Below the pieces are notes generated by a model. It did not search any database. It was given only the letters and a program-made list of their open reading frames with translations, and had not been told where the DNA came from. Below are positions 1 to 7,131 of a DNA stretch of 11,140 nucleotides, in pieces. This DNA comes from Parafilimonas sp. (GTDB taxonomy: Bacteria; Bacteroidota; Bacteroidia; Chitinophagales; Chitinophagaceae), in the NCBI GenBank assembly GCA_025927795.1, contig JAICKT010000128.1, positions 1 through 11,140 of the forward strand, given 5' to 3'. Every line of letters starts with the position of its first letter. Position 1 is the first letter of the stretch. The position numbers and the translations under genes are program-made.

Positions 1-103
1 CTGCAACTTTTTTTCCTTGTTCAATCGAAGCAATTAATGTTCCCGAACAACCTAATTCTACATCATCAGGATGTACACCAAAAGCGAGTATATCTGTTTT
101 CAT
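1..103 (-). CDS. bshB1: Bacillithiol biosynthesis deacetylase BshB1, N-terminal part only
   Basis: Only the first 34 codons are inside the window; the gene starts at the ATG complementary to 101-103 and runs off the left edge. The translation opens MKTDILAFGVHPDDVELGCS. This is the start of the LmbE/PIG-L zinc deacetylase fold, with the HPDD motif at residues 11-14, whose His and second Asp are zinc ligands in the family. The wording around the motif matches the BshB1 branch, which removes acetate from GlcNAc-malate on the way to bacillithiol, the low-molecular-weight thiol of many Bacteroidota and Firmicutes. The enzyme is cytosolic. It lies downstream of the DUF4294 gene in the same direction, but about 100 bp away and with its own promoter-like octamer, so it may be transcribed separately. 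Another LmbE-family deacetylase cannot be fully excluded from 34 residues. Confidence 0.85.
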   Translation of the reverse strand, partial: MKTDILAFGVHPDDVELGCSGTLIASIEQGKKVA

Positions 104-108
104 AAAAT

Positions 109-116
109 CAAATGTA
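109..116 (-). promoter_or_regulatory. Candidate -7 element for bshB1
   Basis: Read on the minus strand, this octamer is TACATTTG, a full match to the Bacteroidota -7 consensus TAnnTTTG. The -33 region is weak: TTTA at about 20 bp spacing against consensus TTTG. Initiation 5-7 bases downstream would fall at or just before the bshB1 ATG, giving an almost leaderless transcript. This is inferred from consensus matching only. Confidence 0.35.
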
Positions 117-133
117 AATGAGAAGAGGGAGGA

Positions 134-164
134 TTTTAAAATTCGGAATCGAGAAATTTTAAAA
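134..164. repeat. A/T-only perfect inverted repeat upstream of bshB1
   Basis: TTTTAAAATT at 134-143 is the exact reverse complement of AATTTTAAAA at 155-164, with an 11-base loop between. Every base of both arms is A or T. It lies between the stop of the DUF4294 gene and the start of bshB1 and overlaps the place where a -33 element for bshB1 would sit. It could be an operator or a weak transcript end. Because the arms are nearly self-complementary and have no G/C, chance occurrence in an AT-rich gap is also possible. Confidence 0.4.
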
Positions 165-187
165 AGCTATTTTGATGTGAGAATTAC

Positions 188-199
188 TCCCTTTAGGGA
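188..199. repeat. Short G/C palindrome after the DUF4294 gene
   Basis: TCCCT at 188-192 and AGGGA at 195-199 form a 5-bp inverted repeat with a 2-base loop, followed by ATGGGGTT. It stands out as a GC patch in an AT-rich gap immediately beyond the DUF4294 stop codon. The CCCTTTAGGG-type wording resembles short dispersed intergenic elements I recall from Bacteroidota genomes. Only one copy is present in this window, so membership in a repeat family is unproven. The loop is too tight and there is no U-tract, so it is not a good intrinsic terminator. Confidence 0.3.
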
Positions 200-205
200 T
201 GGGGT

Positions 206-865
206 TTAACTGCGTCTTACGCCGTACATTCTCTCAACATCCTGAACAATTGTTTCCATATCATGATCATCACCATTAGGATTATATGGCTGGCGCAGAT
301 TAGAACCAAATATTAAAGCAACAGTTTGCCAGAACCCGGCGCTAAACCTGCCTTTATAATCATCAATAATTTCGTAACAATTATTACCCGTTTGGCGATT
401 AATTAATTTCATTAAAACTTTTCCCTGGTAAACAGAAAGCTGCGTAAGCTTATCAGCAAACTCACTCTTTAATTGTTTTTCATTTGCCTGGATAATTTCT
501 TTACGTTTTTTTTTGTCTTTAACGTTTGCTAACTGCGCATTAATAGAATTCATTACCTGCGAAGCTTTTATCGCATAAGGATATGTTACATACACAGCAT
601 TGCGCAAACGCGTCCATTCGGCATAACGCTTTTTATAAATGCCACGCAATTGTCCGGTTACATATATATCCTGCAGCCAGGAACACGGAATTGTATCGCC
701 ATCGGGTTCAGGGCAAGCTTCAACAATTACAGTATCACTTACAGCAAGATGATTTTTGCCAACAAGCGGTGGTTTATTTTGTGCAGATGTATGCAGCGCA
801 ACACCCACGCACATAAAAAGTACAGTGAAGCGTAATGTGAGCAGATGAAATTTTTGCGGCTGCAT
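206..865 (-). CDS. Secreted DUF4294 domain protein
   Basis: A 219-residue protein of unknown function. Residues 1-28 look like a Sec signal peptide: a short basic start, a hydrophobic stretch LTLRFTVLFMCVGVALH, then a TSA/Q cleavage site, so export to the periplasm is expected. The remainder, from about residue 59, is the Bacteroidota DUF4294 domain. Recognisable parts are YKKRYAEWTRLRNAVYVTYP, a Lys/Glu-rich helix (about residues 112-138), a KLTQLSVYQGKVLMKLINRQ core followed by TG, then a tryptophan-bearing GFWQTVALIFG segment and a YNP near the end. Two cysteines, 51 and 61, lie just before the domain. It has no catalytic motif I recognise. It lies 169 bp downstream of ccmF in the same direction, too far to assume an operon. 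I know the family but no function for it. Confidence 0.85.
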   Translation of the reverse strand: MQPQKFHLLTLRFTVLFMCVGVALHTSAQNKPPLVGKNHLAVSDTVIVEACPEPDGDTIPCSWLQDIYVTGQLRGIYKKRYAEWTRLRNAVYVTYPYAIKASQVMNSINAQLANVKDKKKRKEIIQANEKQLKSEFADKLTQLSVYQGKVLMKLINRQTGNNCYEIIDDYKGRFSAGFWQTVALIFGSNLRQPYNPNGDDHDMETIVQDVERMYGVRRS

Positions 866-1034
866 AAAAATAAAGCGTGTGTAAATATAGATTGATCGCT
901 GCTAATTTATACGAGCTTAAAATATAAAGTAACCTTTAAAAATTGTTATATTTAATGTGATACCTCGGTAAGAAAATTATTTGTTTTTCTATGCAATTGC
1001 GCCACTTTTCCAAAGAAGTAAGCCTTTGCGATTA

Positions 1035-3509
1035 TTAAGCTTTAATTTTTTCGGCGACCAAAATCCGCTTCTTTGAAGATTTAATTGAAGCCATTGTACG
1101 AACACGCTGGATAATACTTAAAATAAACCCGGTTACCATAATTATAATTCCAATCCATAACACATTTATAAACGGAAACTGGTAAACTTTTAGTGTAATT
1201 ATATCCTGTATGCTTTGGTCTTCTTTAATTCCTAATTCAATTTTGCCTCCATCAGCATCAGCCAATTTATTGAACTTAATAATAAGGCTTTGTGCAATTA
1301 CTGTATCAGGAATATTTCTAAGCTGATTATCTTTTAATGCAACCACTGGCATTGCTTTGTATTCTCTTCCATCTTTTGTAATCACTGTCATGTTCATACC
1401 AATGCCTACTTCGCCGGGCAATAATTTTTTATTTAATGAATCGGCGTTCTTAACAACGCTGTTTAAAATAATTACTCCGTTTGAATAAAAAACCGAATCG
1501 CCTGCTTTCATGTCAACAGGTCTGAACTTACTTGTGTCATCCGTCGTTCCATTTTGCATAGCTGAAACATAAACAAATATGTCGCGGTTCCAGTAATGCT
1601 TTTTATCTGGATTTGCAGAATTCCCTTCCTGTCCTTTGTTATTTTTTATTACATCAGGATAAACATTAAACTTATCTTTCCCATCCTTGCTTATAAACTG
1701 CAGTTCAAAATATTTTTTGTGGTTTGATGTATTGAATGTATCACGCGTATAAGTAACATCATATTTACCCATATCTGTTTTTATGCCTTTGAACAGGGTG
1801 ATATTTTCCGCAGGGTCATAATCTTTTGATTTTTGCAAAAGCGCAATGCCCGTTGTGTTTTCACTCAACACAGCTTTTCTGCTTGATGAAATAATAATTC
1901 CCATCAGCGCCAGCGCAAAACCTATATGCGCAATAGAAGCGCCGGCAGATTTCATTTTGCCTTTCAATCCAATCCATATATAAGCGAAATTTGCAACCAC
2001 ACCATACACAGCCGCAAACATGGCAATATGAATAGCAACCATAAAACCTGCGCCTTTTACATCATAATTTATATTTCCAAAAAAGCTAATGCAAAGGCTT
2101 ATTGCAAGTGCAATAATGGTAGGCGTTAAAATCTTTTTATAAAAAACATTTTTGCTGGTGTTCTTATATTTAAAGTATTGTGTGATGGCAGTAAGCACAC
2201 CAATAATTATTGCAATAAAAACCTGTATTTGATTGTAAGAAAAAACCGGGTCTTCAGGTTCGGCTACATTTGTTCCAAAAATTTTATTATAAACAGGAAT
2301 AGATGTTTTTGCCGTGATGATGATAGATGATAAACACAAAACCAAAGCGCCGATAAACATCCAGAATTCGCGGCTGTATGTATTTTCTTCTTTGTGAATG
2401 GTTGGAATTTTTTTACTGCGATAGAAATATAAAACCATTGCCGGAATAAAAAATATCAGAATAAAACAAACAAGCTGCGTGGTCATATCCTGTTCTGTAA
2501 ATGCATGAACAGATGTATCGCCTAAAATTCCGCTGCGTGTTAAGAAGGTAGAATATAAAACGAGTGTAAAAGAAAGTATATAAAATATGTATGTGCTTTT
2601 TAAAGAGTAACCACTGCTCTTATAAACAAGATTTGTGTGTAAGCCGGCAATCATCATTATCCAGGGAACAAGTGATGCATTTTCTACTGGGTCCCAAACC
2701 CAATAACCACCAAAGGTTAAACTTTCATAAGCCCACGCTGCGCCCATCATAATGCCGGTTGCTAAAACTGCGCCTGAAAATGCAGCCCATGGAATTGCAT
2801 ACTTTGTCCATGAATGATCATTCTTAACCAAGCCGCCAATGGCATAAGCAAACGGAACAATGGTTGATGCAAAACCTAAAAACAAAACCGGCGGATGTAT
2901 TACCATCCAGTAATTCTGTAATAATGCATTTAAATCATTGCCTTCGTAAATTTTTGGGAATTGTAAATAATCAGGATTGGTAAAAAGAACAGGCGCATTT
3001 AATTCATTACGTAATAAAGCAAACGGATTACTGCCAACCTTTGCTCCAAAAAAATAAATACCGAGCAACATAGTAGCAATACAAACCTGCGCAAAACTTA
3101 TTACCATCAATACCGGTGCTTCCCATTTTTTAGCACGCCAGATTAAAATCCATCCCAACACACAATGCCAAATGTTCCATAGCATAAAACTGCCTTCCTG
3201 TCCTTCCCAAAAACTGGCGAATAAATATTTTTTTTCTAAGCTGCGCGATGAATGATTCCACGCATAATAATATTCGTGATAATGATTTGAAATAATATAA
3301 TACAGCGTAAGAAAAATTCCGAATACACAAATGGTTTCAATAAAGAAAGCGGTTCTTGCAAGTTTAATCCAGCTCTTTTGTTCAGCTAATAAATTATTTC
3401 GTGAAGCTTTGAAAAATGCAATGGTAGCAACAAGCGACGCAACAAAAGAAAGTACCGCAAAACCATGACCTAACTCTCCATAAAATAAATGTTCACCGTT
3501 ATACTTCAT
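1035..3509 (-). CDS. ccmF: Cytochrome c haem lyase subunit CcmF (CcsA/CycK family)
   Basis: An 824-residue polytopic inner-membrane protein that, with its partners, attaches haem to apocytochrome c on the outer face of the membrane. All family landmarks are present. The start NGEHLFYGELGHGF places the N-terminal ELGH motif correctly. FWEGQEGSFMLW lies at about 100-111. IHPPVLFLGF carries a conserved haem-ligand His near 205. The WWD-type haem-handling signature GGYWVWDPVENASLVPW spans 267-283. RSGILGDTSVHAF carries His 335, and AHIGF carries His 527. A large soluble segment (about 550-780) follows and then one last helix (about 785-805), so a periplasmic domain before a terminal anchor is expected. 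The protein is longer than E. coli CcmF (about 650 residues), as is usual for Bacteroidota versions. It starts 6 bp after the ccmE stop and is almost surely co-transcribed with it. Confidence 0.92.
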   Translation of the reverse strand: MKYNGEHLFYGELGHGFAVLSFVASLVATIAFFKASRNNLLAEQKSWIKLARTAFFIETICVFGIFLTLYYIISNHYHEYYYAWNHSSRSLEKKYLFASFWEGQEGSFMLWNIWHCVLGWILIWRAKKWEAPVLMVISFAQVCIATMLLGIYFFGAKVGSNPFALLRNELNAPVLFTNPDYLQFPKIYEGNDLNALLQNYWMVIHPPVLFLGFASTIVPFAYAIGGLVKNDHSWTKYAIPWAAFSGAVLATGIMMGAAWAYESLTFGGYWVWDPVENASLVPWIMMIAGLHTNLVYKSSGYSLKSTYIFYILSFTLVLYSTFLTRSGILGDTSVHAFTEQDMTTQLVCFILIFFIPAMVLYFYRSKKIPTIHKEENTYSREFWMFIGALVLCLSSIIITAKTSIPVYNKIFGTNVAEPEDPVFSYNQIQVFIAIIIGVLTAITQYFKYKNTSKNVFYKKILTPTIIALAISLCISFFGNINYDVKGAGFMVAIHIAMFAAVYGVVANFAYIWIGLKGKMKSAGASIAHIGFALALMGIIISSSRKAVLSENTTGIALLQKSKDYDPAENITLFKGIKTDMGKYDVTYTRDTFNTSNHKKYFELQFISKDGKDKFNVYPDVIKNNKGQEGNSANPDKKHYWNRDIFVYVSAMQNGTTDDTSKFRPVDMKAGDSVFYSNGVIILNSVVKNADSLNKKLLPGEVGIGMNMTVITKDGREYKAMPVVALKDNQLRNIPDTVIAQSLIIKFNKLADADGGKIELGIKEDQSIQDIITLKVYQFPFINVLWIGIIIMVTGFILSIIQRVRTMASIKSSKKRILVAEKIKA

Positions 3510-3515
3510 CGCAGG

Positions 3516-3926
3516 TTATTGTACGGATGCGCTTACATTTTTTGCATTCGCATTCGCATCATCTTTATATTTTGAAGGACATTTAAGCAGAATATCTTTG
3601 CATTCAAATTTTCCGTCTTCAACTTTTCCTTTTAACACAAGCCTTTCGCTTTTCTCCATATCCGTTGGCTTTGAATTATGATATACAACTTCTATAGAAT
3701 TTCCTAATGTATCAATAGCAGTAAACGTAAGATAATTGGGATTTTTAACCGGATCATAATTCATCGGCTGACTTTTATCCATCTTAGCGATAAGATTTAC
3801 AAACTTGCCGGGTTTTTGTTTGGCAGAAGCAATGGTTTCGTAAGTAGTTACATCGCCCATAAAACTAATCAGCGTTGCAATTGCAATAGCAATAAGTACC
3901 AGCGCCACAATATGCGTTTTCTTCAT
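3516..3926 (-). CDS. ccmE: Haem chaperone CcmE, cysteine (CxxxY) type
   Basis: A 136-residue periplasmic haem chaperone with one N-terminal membrane anchor (about residues 5-24). A small beta-barrel OB-fold domain follows (about 30-115), with the family pattern TYETIASAKQKPGKFVNLIA, a FTAIDTLGN turn, VVYHNSKPTDM and the LVLKGKVEDGKFECKDILLK end. In E. coli-type CcmE a His in HxxxY binds haem covalently. Here the matching position reads KCPSKYKDD, so Cys 116 replaces the His and Tyr 120 is kept (CxxxY). That variant is known from archaeal and Desulfovibrio-type systems (often called System I*). Residues 121-136 form a polar, Asn/Ala-rich tail. The gene is first in a two-gene unit with ccmF and is transcribed away from the ureohydrolase gene. 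Confidence 0.88.
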   Translation of the reverse strand: MKKTHIVALVLIAIAIATLISFMGDVTTYETIASAKQKPGKFVNLIAKMDKSQPMNYDPVKNPNYLTFTAIDTLGNSIEVVYHNSKPTDMEKSERLVLKGKVEDGKFECKDILLKCPSKYKDDANANAKNVSASVQ

Positions 3927-3942
3927 GCAAAAAATTTCGTGG

Positions 3943-3950
3943 CAAAATTA
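3943..3950 (-). promoter_or_regulatory. Candidate -7 element for ccmE-ccmF
   Basis: On the minus strand the octamer reads TAATTTTG, a full match to TAnnTTTG. It lies 16 bases before the ccmE start, which would give a leader of about 10 bases. I find no good TTTG at 18-21 bp upstream, so the match is one-sided and the call is tentative. Confidence 0.33.
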
Positions 3951-4002
3951 ACTCAAAACAACATGCAATAATTTTAAGATTATAAAATGATTTTGTTAAG
4001 AA

Positions 4003-4010
4003 TAATTTTG
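4003..4010 (+). promoter_or_regulatory. Candidate -7 element for the ureohydrolase unit
   Basis: The plus-strand octamer TAATTTTG matches TAnnTTTG fully and is the exact reverse complement of the candidate ccmE element at 3943-3950. A start site near 4016 would leave a leader of about 60 bases before the ATG at 4078. No convincing TTTG lies at the expected -33 distance. Inference from consensus only. Confidence 0.33.
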
Positions 4011-4077
4011 ATAGGAACGATTTAAGCTACGTGTAGTAAATACAAAGTATCTTGCACAACTTTTCAAAAATATATTA

Positions 4078-5121
4078 ATGGCTGACCTCTCGAACTTTGA
4101 TATTAACGCCGTTTGTAACCGTAACAATAATATATTCGGACTACCCTTTACAGAAGAAGATGCGCAGGTTATTTTATTACCCGTTCCCTGGGAAGTAACC
4201 GTTAGCTGCAGCGACGGCACAGCAAGAAGCGCTGAACATATTTTTAAAGCAAGCATGCATATTGATTTATTTGATGTGGATGTGCCCGATGGATGGAAAA
4301 AGGGCTTTTACATGCGCGACCCGGATAAAAAAGTTTTAATGAAAAGCGATTATCTGCGCAAAGAAGCTGAATTATATATTGATTTCATTGCACATGATCA
4401 TGAAATAAATAATAATAAGTTCATGATGAAAAGTTTGAAAGAAATTAATGAAGGCAGCGTGATTTTAAATAAATGGGTTTACGAACAAACAAAAGATCTT
4501 TTAACAAGAAATAAATTAGTTGGATTAATTGGCGGCGACCACAGCGTTTCACTTGGTTATCTTAAGGCGCTTGCAGAAAAATATAACAATTACGGCATTT
4601 TACAGATTGATGCACATTGCGATTTGCGCAAAGCTTATGAGAGTTTAGATTATTCTCATGCAAGTATTATGTATAATGCTTTAAATGAAATTTCAGCAAT
4701 TGAAAAATTAATACAGGTTGGTATAAGAGATTATTGTGAAGAGGAGTGGAAGTACATCTGCAATAGTAATTATAAAGTTATCGCTTATTTTGATGAGAAA
4801 ATAAAAGAGCGGGAATATAACGGTGAATCATGGAAACATATAACTGATGAAATAGTAAATCATCTGCCGGAAAATGTTTATATAAGTTTTGATATTGATG
4901 GACTGGACCCTAAGCTTTGTCCGCATACTGGAACACCTGTGCCCGGCGGATTTAATGTTGAACAAATGATTTATCTTTTTAAGAAATTAGTTGAAAGCGG
5001 GCGTAAACTAATAGGCTTCGATCTTGTTGAAGTAGGTATTGGCGATACCGGCTACGATACACTGGTTGCATCAAGATTGCTTTGGAAAATGTGCAACCTG
5101 TTGGTAAAAAGTAATAATTAA
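4078..5121 (+). CDS. Agmatinase/arginase-family ureohydrolase
   Basis: A 347-residue cytosolic manganese hydrolase of the ureohydrolase superfamily, which cleaves guanidino or formimino groups (agmatine to putrescine and urea, or related substrates). The metal-site motifs are complete: GGDHS at 152-156 (His 155), DAHCDLR at 178-184 (Asp 178, His 180, Asp 182) and SFDIDGLDP at 270-278 (Asp 272, Asp 274). SHAS at 193-196 and FDLVEVG at 314-320 (Glu 318) complete the fold. The N-terminus, with NNIFGLPFTEEDAQVILLPV then WEVTVS, and an additional helical stretch at about 70-140 are typical of the Bacteroidota 'agmatinase family' and make it longer than E. coli SpeB (about 306 residues). Substrate cannot be read from sequence: agmatinase, formimidoylglutamase, arginase or guanidinobutyrase all remain possible, and no arginine decarboxylase or hut gene is adjacent. 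The stop overlaps the next start by one base. Confidence 0.85.
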   Translation: MADLSNFDINAVCNRNNNIFGLPFTEEDAQVILLPVPWEVTVSCSDGTARSAEHIFKASMHIDLFDVDVPDGWKKGFYMRDPDKKVLMKSDYLRKEAELYIDFIAHDHEINNNKFMMKSLKEINEGSVILNKWVYEQTKDLLTRNKLVGLIGGDHSVSLGYLKALAEKYNNYGILQIDAHCDLRKAYESLDYSHASIMYNALNEISAIEKLIQVGIRDYCEEEWKYICNSNYKVIAYFDEKIKEREYNGESWKHITDEIVNHLPENVYISFDIDGLDPKLCPHTGTPVPGGFNVEQMIYLFKKLVESGRKLIGFDLVEVGIGDTGYDTLVASRLLWKMCNLLVKSNN

Positions 5122-5693
5122 TGAGGGGACAAAAAGAATACGATTTTATAGTAACGCTCAAACATCAGGATTATAAAGTATATGATGTGATAACCGTTTT
5201 ACTTTGTGTGATGACCTTAGCTGCTTTTGTGTTTGCCATTATGCGCACAGGTTTTGCCACATACAATTGGGTAAATATTTTTTTAGCTGCGTTTATTGTA
5301 ATTCATCTTTTTATTACCACCATCAATCTTAATAAAAAAGAAGTTATTGCAACATTCAAATGGAGTTTGTTTGCAGCGGCTTTTTTATGGCTGTTGTACC
5401 CTTTGCATGTTCCGGCTATTGGAATTTTTTATATTATCGCGGCTTTGCTTGAACGCCAGGTAAAATTTCCGCAGGAAATTGGTTTTAGTAAAGATTCAGT
5501 AACGTTTAATATGTTTCCTTTTAAAAATTATAGCTGGCAACAATTTAAAAACGTTATGCTGAAAGATAATATTCTTACACTTGATTTCAGCAATAATAAA
5601 ATTCTGCAAAAAGAAACAGAGTCTGATGTTTCTTCTGAAACGGAAAAGGAATTTAATGAATTTTGCAGACAGCAGATGGCTATTAATTCATAG
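5121..5693 (+). CDS. Small four-helix membrane protein with soluble C-terminal domain, unknown function
   Basis: A 190-residue protein I do not recognise with certainty. About 20 polar residues are followed by four hydrophobic segments (roughly 22-41, 50-68, 80-93 and 95-110). A soluble C-terminal part then begins GFSKDSVTFNMFPFKNYSWQ and continues through an alternating strand pattern, ending in a charged helix (about 166-186). The layout of short helices plus a small beta domain recalls YcxB-like or PH-like membrane proteins, but that is only resemblance in architecture. The ATG overlaps the ureohydrolase stop in a TAATG junction, so translation is probably coupled and the two proteins are made together. 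No catalytic residues, cysteine clusters or lipobox are seen. Confidence 0.75.
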   Translation: MRGQKEYDFIVTLKHQDYKVYDVITVLLCVMTLAAFVFAIMRTGFATYNWVNIFLAAFIVIHLFITTINLNKKEVIATFKWSLFAAAFLWLLYPLHVPAIGIFYIIAALLERQVKFPQEIGFSKDSVTFNMFPFKNYSWQQFKNVMLKDNILTLDFSNNKILQKETESDVSSETEKEFNEFCRQQMAINS

Positions 5694-5761
5694 CGGCATT
5701 GCAATTTTTCTTACCATAAATTATCTCTGTTAATCATGAACTTTCGGTATCAACTTTAATT

Positions 5762-7063
5762 ATGCTTTCACAATCTCCATATATATTATACTCCGATGGC
5801 AAAGGAAATATTTTTGAAGACAAAAGTTTGTATGCTGTTGGTCGTGCAGGATGGGATGCTTTTGCCATTGAAAAAGAAGATTGGATAGAATTGCCTCAAG
5901 GAGGAAATTTATACGAGCTGCCTGGTCGCAGAGGCATTGGTATTGATGTGCGCACAGGCAATATGCGCTTATGCGAAAAAGGGTGGGCAGTAGCTGCGTT
6001 TATTCCACCAGCACATACAGGTTTATATTTAGCTGCGTATGAAAGTTTACCCGATGCACCAACGCTTCCTTTATTTTGTTATACCGCTGCTGGTTGGTTG
6101 AATAATAAATTTTATGTGCCTGCTGTAAGAATTGAAAACGACATTCGCCAGGAACATGCTGGTTATAATGAACACAACATACAAAACGGCGCCGCATATT
6201 TATTGGAACATTATCCGCACAACCGTTTGGTAAAACATTTAATGCAGAATTGTTGCTTAACCTATCATTGCCCCGCAGCAAAAAATTTGTCTTTAGGCAG
6301 ATGGGAATGCCCGGTTCCTACATCGCCTGCATGTAATGCAAATTGTATTGGCTGCATTTCTTTTCAGCCAGAAGAAGAAACAATTGTTTCTACGCAAGAC
6401 CGGTTAACATTTAAACCAACTGCAGAAGAAATTGCTGAGTTTACGGTTCCGCATTTATTAAATGCGCCTTATCCTATTGTAAGTTTTGGACAAGGCTGTG
6501 AAGGCGAACCTTTGCTTATGTGGGAAACAATTCGTGATGCAATAATTGAAATAAGAAAACATACACACAACGGCAGCATCAATATAAATACAAATGGTTC
6601 TAAGCCTGAAGCTGTGAAAGCCTTGTGTGATGCAGGTTTGAACAGCATTCGCGTGAGCATGAACAGTGCACAAAAACATATTTATACTGCTTATTACAGA
6701 CCCAATAATTATGTGTTTGAAGATTTAATTGAAACGCTTAAAACTGTTCGCAGTTATAGCGGATGGACGAGCATAAATTATTTTGTTTTTCCGGGAATGA
6801 CTGATACTGTTGACGAATATGAAGCACTGCGAAAATTAATTATTGAGACTGATTTATGCATGATTCAATGGCGCAATTTTAATATAGATCCTGACTGGTA
6901 TTTAGGCAAACTCGGCGTTACAGAAACCGGTGAAATGTTTGGCATAAAACAATTGATGCAATTATTAAAAGAAGAATTTCCGTACCTAAAATTTGGTTAT
7001 TATAATCCGCCGATAGAAAGAATTAAAGGAAATTTTGAAAGTGATTTTGCCAACGTGCATTAA
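5762..7063 (+). CDS. Uncharacterised radical SAM protein with unique N-terminal domain
   Basis: A 433-residue protein. The radical SAM core begins with CNANCIGC (Cys 191, 195, 198), the CxxxCxxC site that holds the [4Fe-4S] cluster. It is followed by a GQGCEGEPLL segment (243-252) in the place of the usual GGEP SAM-binding motif, then INTNGS (275-280) and a SIRVSMNSA strand (295-303). The C-terminal part (about 340-433) is short and has no SPASM or other cysteine-rich cluster. Residues 1-165 match no domain I know; they hold a GRRGIGIDVRTGNMRLCEKG segment and, just before the core, a run of additional cysteines (164, 165, 170, 183). Substrate is unknown. The ATG at 5762 follows a 68-bp gap after the membrane-protein gene. 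I would not assign it to queuosine, PQQ, molybdenum cofactor or activase families, since their additional motifs are missing. Confidence 0.85.
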   Translation: MLSQSPYILYSDGKGNIFEDKSLYAVGRAGWDAFAIEKEDWIELPQGGNLYELPGRRGIGIDVRTGNMRLCEKGWAVAAFIPPAHTGLYLAAYESLPDAPTLPLFCYTAAGWLNNKFYVPAVRIENDIRQEHAGYNEHNIQNGAAYLLEHYPHNRLVKHLMQNCCLTYHCPAAKNLSLGRWECPVPTSPACNANCIGCISFQPEEETIVSTQDRLTFKPTAEEIAEFTVPHLLNAPYPIVSFGQGCEGEPLLMWETIRDAIIEIRKHTHNGSININTNGSKPEAVKALCDAGLNSIRVSMNSAQKHIYTAYYRPNNYVFEDLIETLKTVRSYSGWTSINYFVFPGMTDTVDEYEALRKLIIETDLCMIQWRNFNIDPDWYLGKLGVTETGEMFGIKQLMQLLKEEFPYLKFGYYNPPIERIKGNFESDFANVH

Positions 7064-7131
7064 CGCAGTTTCCAATATTTTCATAAATTCAATCATTAAT
7101 AATTACTTTTCTTTGTAAGACATACAATCTT

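Noticed and set aside
583..835. Open frames on the plus strand opposite the DUF4294 gene
   Set aside because: They lie wholly antisense to a gene with clear family identity, have no family wording of their own and no promoter-like sequence.
866..1034. Possible promoter or small RNA between ccmF and the DUF4294 gene
   Set aside because: The 169-bp gap shows only a partial -7 match on the minus strand (TATATTTA) without a -33, and no convincing hairpin or short coding frame.
3130..3330. Open frame inside ccmF in another frame of the same strand
   Set aside because: It overlaps a conserved stretch of ccmF (including the WEGQEGS region), and its own translation shows no recognisable protein features.
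7085..7115. Possible promoter before yicC (TTTCTTTG at 7108-7115)
   Set aside because: The octamer misses the A of TAnnTTTG and there is no TTTG-like -33 at 18-21 bp, so the match is too weak to list.
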